From Aralia elata (Eukaryota > Streptophyta > Magnoliopsida > Apiales > Araliaceae): 64,000 nucleotides of DNA. Location: assembly GCA_034770075.1 (NCBI GenBank), contig CM068386.1, positions 85,223,265 through 85,287,264 on the forward strand, read 5' to 3'. Every line of letters begins with the position of its first letter. Positions within the stretch are counted from its first letter, which is position 1. The notes below the pieces were generated by a model. It made no database searches, was not told the DNA's origin, and saw only the letters and a list, made by a program, of their open reading frames with translations. The position numbers were made by a program, and so were the translations under genes. Below are positions 47,677-58,305 of this stretch, piece after piece.

Positions 47677-50600
47677 TCAAGCATAGAACCACTTCACCGA
47701 GTCGGAATTGAGGGGTTGTGGAAATACCTCACCATCCATTTCTTGCAATATGAGGGCTCCTCCGGATAGCACTTTCTTAATCACAAATGGCCCTTCCTAG
47801 TTCGGGGCGAACTTCTCTTGACAAGGCATGACTGTTTTTAGCACCAAATCATTTTCCTTGAACTTTCGAGGTCTTATCCTTTTGTTGTATGATCTAGAGA
47901 TCCTTTGTTGATATAACTGATCGTGCCAAACAGCAGCCACCCTTCTTTCATCAATTAGGGCCAATTGGTCGTATCGACTTTGCATCCAATCCTCCTCGCT
48001 TATCTGAGCATCAATCACTATTCTGAGGGACGCCATTTCAACCTCAACTAGCAGAACGACCTCCATTCCATACACGAAAGCGTAAGGGGTCGCCCCTGTA
48101 GAAGTACGCGTTGACGTTCGGTATGCCAGCAGGGTGAGGGGTAACAAATCCGGCCATCCCCGATGATTAGCAGACATTTTCGCCATGATCTTCTTGATGT
48201 TCTTATTTGCAGCTTCCACTGCCCCATTCATCTTAGGACGGTAAATGACGGAATTGAGGTGCTTGATCTTAAACTGGTCGCATAATCCCTTCATGAGGGC
48301 ATTGTTCAAATTCTTGGCATTGTCGGAGACCAAGACCTCAGGTTGCCCGTATCGACAAATGACATTATTCCTGATGAAACCGACGATGACCTCCTGAGTT
48401 ACTTTGGGGAAAGAAGCTGCTTCTACCCATTTGGTGAAATAATCGATCATGACGAAAATGAATCGGTGCCCGTTTCTTGCTTTGGGCTCTATTGGTCCGA
48501 TTACATCCATTCCCCACATTGAGAATGGCCAAGGGGAGGTCATACAGTGCAATTCATTGGGAGGCGTATGGATCACATTACCGTGCGCCTGGCATTGGTA
48601 ACACCATTTGACATGATCATCGCAATCGGCTTTCAGCGTTAACCAATAATGCCCTGTCCTCAAGATCTTTTTGGCTAGCATCGGTCCACTCATATGTGGC
48701 CCACACACTCCACCATGTATTTCATTCATGATCCTTCGGGCCTGTGTTTCATCTACGCATTGCAACAGTCCCAAACCAGCATCCCTTTTGTAGAGTGAAT
48801 CCCCACTCAGGTAAAATTTCATTGCCATCTTTTGAATTCTCGTCCTCTCAGTTCGACTCGCCTGGTCGGGAATGGATCTATCTCTCAGATATTCCTTTAT
48901 GTCGTGATACCAGGGCTGCTTCGTCAACACCACCTCGTCTGATAACACTGCCATATGTTCCTCATATGCCGGGGCATTCTGCACAGCTATCTCAATCTGT
49001 GGACTATCCCTGTTCTTGATTACGTGGATTAAGGAAGCCAGAGTTGCCAATGCATCGGCAAAGTCATTCCGTCCCCGGGGGATATGTCGGAAAGCGATAT
49101 CTTCGAATTCTTGCATCAGCTGGGTAACACAACGATGGTATGGAAGTAACCAAAGCTCCTTAGTGTTGTATACCCCGATTGCCTGTCTGATTACCAATTC
49201 TGAATCCCCGAACACCGCTAGTCTCTTCACTCCCATGTCGCGGGCCAAGCGAAGTCCCAAGATACATCCATCGTATTCAGCGGTGTTGTTCGAATTGCTG
49301 AATTTAAGTTTAGTGGCCACAGGGTATTGCTCTCCGGTGATAGAGATCAGGACCGCCCCGGCTCCTGCCCCCTCAGCATTCATGGCACCATCAAAATACA
49401 GCTTCAAGAACTGTCCCTCGTCATCGCATTTCTCGTGTGATACCCAAAATATATCTTCGCCCGGAAGAGGAGTTTCTAACGGCTCTATCCCTCTTGACGG
49501 GGTTTCTGCCAACTGATCTGCAATTTCTTGCCCTTTCATGGCCTTCTGAATCACGTAAACCATGTCGAACTGTTGTAAAATTAACTGCCATCTTGATAAT
49601 CGACAATTCAGCATGGGCCTTTCAAAAATATATTTCAGGGGATCCATTCTTGATATCAAGTATGTTGTATGCCCATGGAGGTAGTGCTATAATCTCCCTG
49701 CAGCCCAGGCCAGAGCACAATAGGTCTTCTCGATGGGAGTGTAATTTTGTTCACATTGGCTAAATCTTTTGCTGAGGTAATAGATGGCCTGCTCTTTCCC
49801 TGCCTCATTTTTCTGTCCCAGCATACATCCCATCGCGATGGCATTGACCGATATATACATGAACAGAGGGATCCCATCCTTCGGGGGTACCAGCACTGGT
49901 GCCTCCGTCAGCTGCTTTTTAATGGTCTGAAAAGCCCTCTGACATTACTCATTCCATTCTTGGGAAGCCCCCTTTCTCAACAGTTTGAAAATGGGCTCAC
50001 ATGTAGTTGTCAAGTGGGATATAAAACGGCTGATGAAGTTTATCCTTCCGAGGAATCCTCTTATCTCCTTCTCTGTGTGAGGCGCCGGCATATCCACAAT
50101 GGCCTTAATCTTTGCCGGATCCAGCTCAATGCCTCGATCACTAACCAGGAATCCCAAGAGCTTACCCGACTGCACTCCGAAAGCACACTTGGCTGGATTG
50201 AGTTTCAAATTATACTTTCTGAGCCGATCGAATAGCTTTTTGAGATGGGTTATATGATCAGATTCTACCTTCGATTTCACAATAATGTCATCCACGTAGA
50301 CTTCTATCTCCTTATGCATCATATCGTGGAACAGGGCCATCATGGCTCTCTGATAAGTAGCCCCCGCGTTTGTGAGGCCAAAAGCCAATCGTCTATAGCA
50401 GAAAGTGCCCCAGGGGGTGATGAATGCGGTCTTTTCCCGATCTTCTTCCGCCACCATTATCTGATGATATCCCGCGAAGCAATCCACGAAAGAGTACATT
50501 TCGTACTGGGCTGTGTTATCCACCAGGATGTGTATGAAAGGCACCGGGAAGTTATCCTTGAGACTGGCCTTGTTTAGATCTCTGTAGTCTACACATACCC

Positions 50601-51139
50601 TCACCTTTCCTCCAGGCTTAGCCACTGGGACTACATTGGATAGCCATTCCGGGTAAGTGGACACCATAATGATTCCCGCCCTGAACTGCTTGATGATCTC
50701 TTCTTTCACTTTTAAGCTCCACTCCGGTTTCAACTTTCTTAATTTTTGCTTGACAGGCCTGAAACCCTCCTTGATGGGTAATCGGTGTACCACAATGTCG
50801 GTGGACAATCCGATCATATCCTCATGAGACCAGGCAAAGACATCCTCATATTGTTTTAGCAACTTAGTCATTTCGGCTTTTTGGCTGGGGGTAAGATCCG
50901 TCCCTATCTTGAGTTCTTTTGGCTTTTCAGAGGTTCCAATATCAATGGTGACGGTTTGGTCCAAGTTGGGTTTGGGTTTATCCTCGACCCATCCTTTGAT
51001 CTCGTCAGGCGCGTCGTCGTAATTTGTCTCGTCTTGTTCAATGCCCATTAAATCGAAATCCAGCTCAATGTCAAAATCATAATCATCATTCAAATTTGAG
51101 AGACCGTTTGTTAGGCAAGGATTACTCAAATTGGTACAC
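47677..51139 (-). pseudogene. pol: element B pol: RT, RNase H, second RNase H, integrase; three stops
   Basis: One frame from the predicted splice acceptor at 51139 to a stop at 47677-47679. RT covers about 50900-50000 with VDYRDLNKASLKDNFPVPF and catalytic YVDDIIVKS. RNase H, then a second archaeal-like RNase H (YFDGAMN, NTAEYDGC, FGDSEL) that marks the Tat lineage. Integrase has its zinc region (CYQC), GMDVIGPI, VSDNAKN and NGAVEAANKN, so all three catalytic acidic residues are present; an EGPF module follows. In-frame stops: 49945-49947, 49687-49689, 47797-47799. The bare ORF on this strand starts at 51207, but its first 22 codons would be intron. Confidence 0.85.
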
Positions 51140-51306
51140 CTGACATGAACAAAAATACTTGTCATATATAAATCATTTTCCACGACGATCGCATTTTCAA
51201 ATAACACGAAGAAACGACATAATTATGCAAAAATAAAATAACAACAAAAATAAACTTCTTCATTCCTCCGTCCTCTGGGGTCTACCACCCTGACGTCGGG
51301 TTTTAC
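51140..51306 (-). other. predicted pol intron (167 nt)
   Basis: The protease frame ends in a stop (51303-51305) and RT is in another frame. On the minus strand a donor CAAGG/GTAAAA sits at 51307/51306 and an acceptor TTCATGTCAG/GTG at 51140/51139 after a T-rich tract. Removing 51306-51140 joins the two frames exactly. Ogre elements are known for an intron between protease and RT, so sequence and family knowledge agree. RNA evidence was not available. Confidence 0.7.
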
Positions 51307-52595
51307 CCTTGTTTGGATATCACTGGTTTCACGGTCCAGTTGTCGACGGTCAGGTCAGATGAAATGCGCTGGATGAAAGGGGGCCTCACATCGGACACTT
51401 CCCCGATGATCACGGATACGTCGCCTGAGTCCTCCTTCCGGTCCTTTTCGGGAATATTCAGCCCTGCCCAATCGATGACAGGCACAACTTGTTGGGCTCC
51501 CGGTGGTGTGATAATATTCGTCCCCTCCTTACTGCTAGTTGATTGTCCGGGGATATAGCACTTGGTTTCAAACTCCTTCGCGACCTCCTGCAGGAAACTT
51601 TCCCTTTTGGCCAACCTATCACTCACGGAGGTTAATTCTTCATCCCCAGCCTCAATCACGGGCTCGCTAATCCCCTGCTCACTGTTAACCTTGGTCACCA
51701 GAGGGCCAGCCATCCGAATCGGAGCCATACCCTGACGGTGTCTCCGTGCTACGCCTTCATAATATCCCAACCCTACTTTGCCTATCTGCTGTGGTAGTCG
51801 GATGGGCTCGGTGATTCCTTGACCGCTCCTTCCTAACCCCTGTCCAGGCTGGAAGTTCATTTTTATCATTTTCTTTGCCACAAAGGTAAGTTCTGGAGAG
51901 ACCCTAGGTTTCACAGCTGGAGCTCCCAGACATCTATAGTGGGGAGTGCTAATCTCCAGTGCCTGAAAGCTGGCAGGTGCCGCCGACTCATCCACATTTA
52001 TCACTGGCAGGCCACTCCTGGGAGGAGAAGGGTCATCACATTCGGCCGAGATTGTTACCAGATTACCATCGATGATTAGCTTGATTTGTTGGTGGAGTGT
52101 GGAAGGAACTGCCCCGGCCATATGTATCCACGGCCTCCCCAGTAATAGGTTATAACTGGCCGCGATGTCAAGGACTTGGAAAGATATGTCAAAAATACAG
52201 GGTCCTATCTCCACCGGTAATTCAATCTCTCCAATTGTATCCCTCCGGGAACCATCGAAAGCTCGCACCACCACATGACTGGCTCGTAGGCGCTTGGGGT
52301 TGATGTTCATCTTCTGCAAGGTACTGAGGGGACATATATTCAATGCCGATCCTCCATCAATCAGCACCCCATTCATTATATAGCCCGAGGAGATCACCGC
52401 AATATGTAGCGGTTTCCGGTGTCCCCTTCCCTCCTTGGGTATGTCCTCATCCGTAAAGGATATTGCATCGCTTTCCAATAGGTGGCCCACCAGCTGGCCG
52501 AAACTCTCCTCACTAATTTCCTTGGGTACGTATGCCTCCTCCAGAACCTTCGTCAGGGTTTTGCAATGCTCATTGGATGACAACACCAAGTCCAT
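51303..52595 (-). CDS. pro: element B protease with G-patch-like segment
   Basis: A 430-residue open frame, part of gag-pro in Ogre-like elements. Residues about 75-100 hold the aspartic protease site (VLIDGGSALNICPLSTL), followed by the LLLGRPWIH motif near residue 150. Further on, around 245-280, MNFQPGQGLGRSGQGI and KVGLGYYEG look like a G-patch, a glycine-rich RNA- or helicase-binding motif that some retroelements attach to protease. The ATG at 52595 is internal: the original frame came from gag, but the joining region is deleted. The stop at 51303 is probably inside the intron. Confidence 0.75.
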   Translation of the reverse strand: MDLVLSSNEHCKTLTKVLEEAYVPKEISEESFGQLVGHLLESDAISFTDEDIPKEGRGHRKPLHIAVISSGYIMNGVLIDGGSALNICPLSTLQKMNINPKRLRASHVVVRAFDGSRRDTIGEIELPVEIGPCIFDISFQVLDIAASYNLLLGRPWIHMAGAVPSTLHQQIKLIIDGNLVTISAECDDPSPPRSGLPVINVDESAAPASFQALEISTPHYRCLGAPAVKPRVSPELTFVAKKMIKMNFQPGQGLGRSGQGITEPIRLPQQIGKVGLGYYEGVARRHRQGMAPIRMAGPLVTKVNSEQGISEPVIEAGDEELTSVSDRLAKRESFLQEVAKEFETKCYIPGQSTSSKEGTNIITPPGAQQVVPVIDWAGLNIPEKDRKEDSGDVSVIIGEVSDVRPPFIQRISSDLTVDNWTVKPVISKQG

Positions 52596-52621
52596 GACTG
52601 ATGTTAGGGTTGTCTCCTCAT

Positions 52622-53944
52622 TTAAAATCTGGATCCCCCTTGTTTCCGGGTTGTCTCCTCATTTAAAATTTGGATTCGATGCTTCAACGTCCAACAGTCT
52701 TGTGTATCATGGCCAGGGGAACTGGAGTGGTATGCACATCGCTTGCTCGGGTCAAACCTTCTACCCTTTGGGTCACTCGGGGGTGCCAAACCAACTATCT
52801 TCTTTTGGGCTACTAATACCGCTAACACCCGTTCAAGCGGCTCCCCGAGCGGGGTGAATACTCGATTTTGCGAGGCCTCATATCTTCTTCGCCCCTCTGC
52901 CCTCTGATCTGTGAAGTTTGGCTGTCGGGATGGCCCTACCCTCTGTACCTGTACCGAAAGATGGCTTTCTATTTTTCTGGATGACCCCTGTAGGATGAGG
53001 GAGACATCCTCTTCCTTCTTCTTTTGGACCCTCCGGGAAGTGCTGCCATAATTTCCATTCTGTATTTGCTTGGTAGCAGTTTCTAAAGCAGTAAAATCCC
53101 AGATTTTACCCGATTTCAACCCCATATCTACCATCTCTCCATGTTTAATCATTTCAGCAAAGGGTCTCCCAATCCCCGAGATGACCCGCTCATAATACGG
53201 TGCCTCTTGGATGTCTACAAAGGTCATCACCATTTCTGATTCGCTCATCGGGGGGTTCACCTGTGCGGCCATGCCCCTCCATCGTTGCGCATATTCCCTG
53301 AAGGATTCCCTAGGCTGCTTCTTAACTTTTGTCATTTGGTACCTGTCAGGGGCCATCTGGGCCTGAAAGCTGTATTGGGTTAAGAAGGTATGGGCCAATT
53401 CCTCCCAGTTGTGGATTCGGGCGTTGTCAAGGCGGGCATACCAGATTCTTGCCTCCCCCGTTAAGCTTTTCTGGAACAGCTGCATTCTCAACCCTTCGTC
53501 CTCGGCATAAGATCCGAGTTCTCCAATGTATATTTTTAAGTGTGTATAGGGATCCCCCTTCCCATTGTATTTTTCAAACTCGGGGATTTTAAATTTCTCC
53601 GGGTATCTGGCCCCGGGGAAGACACATAAATCTGAATAGTTAACCCTGCCGAGGGACCCTATGCCCTTCATAGATTGGATGGTTTCCTCCATTTGTCTCA
53701 TTTTCTTCCGCAGGTCATCTGTATCTCCCTCTTCCGGGATAGTAATCACTGTTTTGTTTGGTACGGGAATGGCCTTTGGGACGACTGGCTCGCCCTTAAG
53801 TTGAGGTGGATCCTCCTTAGGTAGTTCCTGCCTGGGCATCAACTGCTCTCTTAGCATTATGGCCATTTCTAACATCTGCTTCTTAAAGTCATCAAACTCA
53901 TCCCTGGATATGGAACCGGAATTGGTAGATGGAATATCAGCCAT
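52622..53944 (-). CDS. gag: element B gag, C-terminal end lost by deletion
   Basis: A 440-residue open frame starting MADIPSTNSGSISRDEFDD. The retrotransposon gag domain lies at about residues 95-260 (GEARIWYARLDN, WEELAHTFLTQYSFQ, QPRESFREYAQRWRGM). C-x2-H-x5-GH-x4-C type finger (CAYHSSSPGH then DTQDC) near residues 405-420. Compared with element A, about 480 bp after the finger is missing. The junction carries a 22-bp direct repeat (52607-52628 and 52648-52669), typical of repair with templated filler, and the frame ends just past it. Otherwise intact. Confidence 0.85.
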   Translation of the reverse strand: MADIPSTNSGSISRDEFDDFKKQMLEMAIMLREQLMPRQELPKEDPPQLKGEPVVPKAIPVPNKTVITIPEEGDTDDLRKKMRQMEETIQSMKGIGSLGRVNYSDLCVFPGARYPEKFKIPEFEKYNGKGDPYTHLKIYIGELGSYAEDEGLRMQLFQKSLTGEARIWYARLDNARIHNWEELAHTFLTQYSFQAQMAPDRYQMTKVKKQPRESFREYAQRWRGMAAQVNPPMSESEMVMTFVDIQEAPYYERVISGIGRPFAEMIKHGEMVDMGLKSGKIWDFTALETATKQIQNGNYGSTSRRVQKKKEEDVSLILQGSSRKIESHLSVQVQRVGPSRQPNFTDQRAEGRRRYEASQNRVFTPLGEPLERVLAVLVAQKKIVGLAPPSDPKGRRFDPSKRCAYHSSSPGHDTQDCWTLKHRIQILNEETTRKQGGSRF

Positions 53945-54294
53945 TTCAGATATAGAGTTTTGGGCCCTTTTAAACTGCGAACGGGTTTGAGGAGCAATCC
54001 TTCAGAAACCAAGGTTCGAAGTTTAGTCTTGGGGAGTAACAAAATGTGGATGCATGCTAAAGCTGTAACTTCTGTGTTTTGGGGTTTTTTAATCTTTCCC
54101 TGTAAAACAGAAAGTTAGTAGTCCCTTAATGCAACGACAAAATGATAAACATGGCTTTATTAAGCTCCCCCGTCGTTCCCTGCAAAAGACAAAGGTTAGT
54201 AATTTCTTCTTGACGAACAGGGAGGCATATATGAATGAGATCATGACATTTACGCGCGCAATGTAAAAAGGCATGAAGAAACTTTTCCTGCGTT
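53945..54294 (-). other. shortened leader of element B, primer site deleted
   Basis: Homologous to 2237-2586 of element A. It then joins directly to LTR sequence at 54295, which corresponds to 39729 of the other LTR. The primer site and 348 bp of LTR are absent, with little or no microhomology at the junction. Confidence 0.8.
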
Positions 54295-56031
54295 CTATCC
54301 TTTGATTCATGAAATGTGTATGCGTGTGAATGTGTGTGTGTGTGTGTGTGCCTATATGAATGTTATGGTGAGTTTGTATGAAAGAATCTTTTGGATTTTT
54401 AGGGAAAGTCGTGCTTTAATTTGGGAATGTTTTAAAACGTCGTTTCCGTTAATACGAGAGAGCTCCTTTGTTCGTGCAAAAGGTTGGATTATATTTGTCA
54501 AAAGCTATGAGATTTTATTAGGCGTTTGTTTTGGCAAAACAAGAATCTCTTAAACCTTTGTCAAAATAGGAATCGAAATCTATACATTGCTTTCATAAAA
54601 TGATGGGCAATTTCTAGTATATCTTTAACCCTATGCACCAAGGTTTAATAAAACATTTCGTTCATTCATAAAAGCCATTTTTGGTGATGTTTGAAAATGA
54701 TTTTCTTTGGCCTTCTCGTTTAATAGGAATCATTTATTAACACTTCCGATTTTCTAACCTCGTGATTCTAATAACCTAGCTTGTTTGATTTTAATAACAA
54801 AAAAACCTTCATCGTTTAATTCTTGAAATCATTTTTGTGACACAAAATCTAATTAGGCATAAACACGCGTCGGGGCTATTCATGGGCATGTAAGACATCA
54901 AAATATCCCCGAATGCCAACAATCACATATTCCACTAATACAGGGCCTTAAACCCGATTCTCGCCTTAGCGTCGTTTTAAGGCCCGACAATTACATGTTA
55001 CAAAACAAGCACCTTGGATCTATTACATACATCAAAACGTCCATCATCGGATTTGGACCACGGGGTCGCGTTCCTAGGCTCACACCCGATATTGTTACAT
55101 ACCCGCAAAATGAATACTACATAATTAACCAAACCGGATTTATCTAATACACCAATGATATCCGAAAATGACAATCTAAATGAATTACACCCAATGAATC
55201 ACCATAAACAAGCTAGGAATTTCATCAATTGGATATCCTCGGGTTATTAGGAAGACTTTTGTTCCGATGGAACCCTCACTAATAATCCCTAATCCATGAT
55301 TGTTCAACAAAATACATGAAAGTTACATCTAATTTACCCAATCAATATGATATGAATTGCTAAAACAAATAGAAATTTTCACCTTGCAATTGATCTCAAA
55401 TGGATATGAACTTGTGTATTTGAATAGGATAAGGAGTGTATTGGATACAATCAAAATCAAAAGAATTAAATTCTCTCTTTTTTCTCTCTTTTCTTCCTAT
55501 TTGATTGCAAGATTTCTCTCTTTTTCCTTTCAATTTCCGCGCTCTTTTGCTGCTGGATTCTCCTTCTTCTTCCCAATTCTTTCTAATTGCTGAACTCTCT
55601 GTATGCTGCACGAAACTGGGCTGAAATAGGCTGGCCAAAGCCAGCCGCAGATAGCCGCCTGCCTTCCACTCACCCCGATTTCGAGTTCCGTGTTTTCAAA
55701 AGGCGCACTATTTGGCCGCAGATCAATCTGCGGCTGGACGGTTTGACTTTCTCGTTTTCCATGTCACGCCTCAATTTTCGTGCCGTAACGTCGATTTTCG
55801 CTAACAGGCTCGTATTCGGTAGTCCGAGAATTTCCGGGAGACGTGCCACTTCGTTCGGGGATGTCTGTTTCGGATGGCCTTATTGTCATGTCAGCCTTGG
55901 TCGCCAAACATTTCGGTGGTGTCGGGCGCTCGCACTTGTGCCCATTCCTTCGCTCCCGCAAGCCGGTTCAATTGACGATTTTGCCCTCCTGTCATGGTTA
56001 GTACAGAGAACGCAAAATTTGGGTGTCTACA
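54295..56031 (-). repeat. 5' LTR of element B, truncated (1737 bp)
   Basis: Equals 39729-41465 of the partner with scattered substitutions and small indels (roughly 2% by eye). Palindromic unit GCCGCAGATCAATCTGCGGC at 55714-55733, 298 nt from the LTR 5' end, as in the partner. Confidence 0.9.
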
Positions 56032-56084
56032 CTCATAACGACAATGCATAAAATTAAGAATAGAGGACTTCCCTGATTAGCGAG

Positions 56085-57290
56085 TCATTCCTCGCCAGCA
56101 TCGTCATCATCGTCCTCGTCCTCGTCTGTGGAGGCAGACTCTTCTGCATCATTCTCATCATCGTCGGAAGGGGGGAAATGGGGAAGAACCTCAGGACTAG
56201 GAAGCTGGACAGGACCAATATTGGGGCTAAACCGTGAAAATGCATCTGCTAAAGCATTGAACGCGCCCACCGTGTAGGTGTACATCTTTCCCTGCCGCTC
56301 AGCCAACCGTAAGTTCTGCTTTTCTAACCTCCGCTGAAATCGGCTAGAAGACTCGGGTGCGTCCGCCATGGGCCTCTCCTCTAGCTGTGGTGATGGTGCC
56401 CGGCGCATAATATAGCCCATGCCACGCGGGTGTGACACTGCGCCATCCCAGGCCTTGTACTTGTCAATAGTGGCATGATCAATGATGGCCATAGGTTGAC
56501 GAGCCGGCTCGGACTCGCTCCATTGGACCCCAGCTCGACGACATAAGTCCGTTATTAGAAACCCATGCAATAAACCTCCGGTGGTACCTCCTCGCAGTAC
56601 CCGATCAATGGATTCCTGAATACATTGGCCTACATCGACTCCAAGGAATTCGATTTCATTACGCATCCCCAACCAATGGTCACAAATCCCGTAAAGAAAG
56701 CGGGCACGCTCCTTGGTCACGTCGTTTTGATGACGTGTTGGCATGAGTCTAGCACAGATGAATGCGTACCAGGCCTTCCCATATTTACTGAGTGCGGAGT
56801 GAGGAAAAGTTAACTTTATATCCGTACCAGCCTTCGTTGCCCATTGTGTACCCGGTTTGCACAATTTTTGTATCAATTCATCCAAGTTCGGCAAACTATC
56901 CTCATATCGCTCACTCATAGGAGTAGTAAGCCCGAAATAGTCATTTATCACGGTTGCATCGAACGAAACTGGTTTACCCCTAACCATTACCACACGATCC
57001 TCATGTGCGACTGCGTTCGCATAAAACTCCTTAACAATAGCAATCACAGCGGGTCGGGGTTGCTCAACCAACTGAAACCAACTACGTTCCGCAATCATCA
57101 GAGCCATATCTCCATCCAGGTTGGCATCTGGATGCAACCCCCTCTCCAACACCAATGTTTTCTTGTCAATGACTTTATTGAACCGTGCTTCAGCCGCCTC
57201 ACTGACAAATCTAGAGCTATCAAAGCGTGGCCGAGCACGAGAACTTTCCCCTCGGTGTCGTTTCAGTGACATGATGGCTAAGATGTTCAA
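56085..57290 (-). CDS. Athila extra ORF: 'putative plant transposon protein' type
   Basis: A 401-residue open frame downstream of integrase on the same strand as F. The start is probably the ATG at 57272 (MSLKRHRGESSRARP) rather than 57290. Residues about 85-135 (VKEFYANAVAHEDRVV, VRGKPVSFDATVINDYFGL) match the plant retroelement family usually labelled putative plant transposon protein, and the domain runs to about residue 260. The C-terminus is strongly acidic. No signal peptide or membrane segment, so it is not an obvious envelope-like protein. It occupies the place where Athila elements carry an extra ORF. Intact, although gag and pol of the same element have stops. Confidence 0.65.
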   Translation of the reverse strand: MNILAIMSLKRHRGESSRARPRFDSSRFVSEAAEARFNKVIDKKTLVLERGLHPDANLDGDMALMIAERSWFQLVEQPRPAVIAIVKEFYANAVAHEDRVVMVRGKPVSFDATVINDYFGLTTPMSERYEDSLPNLDELIQKLCKPGTQWATKAGTDIKLTFPHSALSKYGKAWYAFICARLMPTRHQNDVTKERARFLYGICDHWLGMRNEIEFLGVDVGQCIQESIDRVLRGGTTGGLLHGFLITDLCRRAGVQWSESEPARQPMAIIDHATIDKYKAWDGAVSHPRGMGYIMRRAPSPQLEERPMADAPESSSRFQRRLEKQNLRLAERQGKMYTYTVGAFNALADAFSRFSPNIGPVQLPSPEVLPHFPPSDDDENDAEESASTDEDEDDDDDAGEE

Positions 57291-58305
57291 TTGAAGTTAA
57301 AACAAACCAACACTTGGTTTAGGTAATTTATCAAACACGTGGTGGGCGTCTTTGAAATTCCCCCAAACCTAGCTCTCTTTGTATCAAGGAGGTTCCCAAA
57401 ATCAAACAACTCAATTCAATATAAACCTTGGGTCATCAGTAACCCACGGTATCCCAACAATGTATAGCAATTAACAAGGTGCAAAACACGAATACCCACT
57501 TAAATATAGCCATAAACTCAAGTTGTCTAAACCTTGTTACCTCAATGAATTGAAATACCTCACACAAATCCGTAATGCTTGGAATCCCCTTGGTCAACTG
57601 ATCTCCACTAGCGCTCGTCCGTGTGGTACGACCGGATGTGGGATGTGAGTGTGCTACGATCGGATGGTGTCGGTCGATTGAAAGAGAGAGAGATTGGGTG
57701 TGTGTAGAAGTGGAGAGATGGGGAAGTGGGCGTGCGTGATTTATTGGGGGATCATATGGTAGAGATTTGGAGATGAATCGGGGATTGGGAGTGGAAGAGA
57801 TGGGAGATGGGTTGAAGAAGTTGAGGTTGTGTAGGAATGTGAATGGGAGAGGCCGAAATTTTTGAGTTTAAGTCAAGTGTCTCGGACCGGCGCGCCCCGC
57901 GCCCGGTTTTGTAATGTGTTAGCGCGCCCCGCGCCTGGGGTTCCAGATTGGCTGTATGCTCAGCGCGCCCCACGCGTGTATTAGTGGTGTGGTGGCGCGC
58001 CCCGCGCTCTCCTGCTCCCAATCGCTGTAGAGCACGCGCGCCCCGCGCTGGTATGTCCTATTCGTGGCGCGCCCTGCGCCGGTCTGGAAACTTGTGATCC
58101 TACATGTTTTTCCACTGCTACCTTGGACTTATTCCTGATCCAATATGAACATAAAACTATAAGAATATAGAAAAAGAAAGATAATAAAATCTACAATCTA
58201 ATAAAACAAAAGATTATAATAGATAAATTAAACTTGTAAAAAAAAATGGGTTGCCTCCCAGATAGCGCTTGGTTTAGAGTCGTCATCCCGACTTTGTTGA
58301 CTTTT
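57291..58305 (-). promoter_or_regulatory. spacer between integrase and extra ORF with GC-rich unit array
   Basis: 57888-58081 contains six or seven GC-rich units of the form GCGCGCCCCGCGC spaced by 15-30 bp of ordinary sequence, matching the array in the LTR (37943-38137). Both include GACCGGCGCGCCCCGCGC in the same orientation. The array lies about 600-790 bp before the extra ORF. A long CT-rich stretch (on the minus strand) follows, as in plant leaders. The 58252-58297 block matches the LARD element. A promoter role is inferred. Confidence 0.5.

Larger units (their letters stand above)
39381..56031 (-). mobile_element. B: Tat/Ogre-like Ty3-gypsy element (16.65 kb) with antisense extra genes
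   Basis: Exact 5-bp duplication CTCAT (39376-39380 and 56032-56036). 3' LTR 39381-41465; truncated 5' LTR 54295-56031. Minus strand: gag, protease with G-patch-like tail, a predicted intron, RT, two RNase H domains, integrase. Between pol and the 3' LTR, in the opposite direction, lie two long ORFs and a 140-bp tandem array. A deletion has removed the primer site and the inner 348 bp of the 5' LTR, and another removed the end of gag, so the copy cannot replicate by itself. Confidence 0.9.

Noticed and set aside
55587..56051. 154-residue plus-strand ORF in the 5' LTR of element B (also 41176-41499)
   Set aside because: Antisense to LTR U3, spans the LTR boundary and is disrupted in the partner LTR.
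56085..57290. Envelope-like gene of an endogenous virus
   Set aside because: No signal peptide or membrane segment; the domain matches a retroelement-associated family instead.
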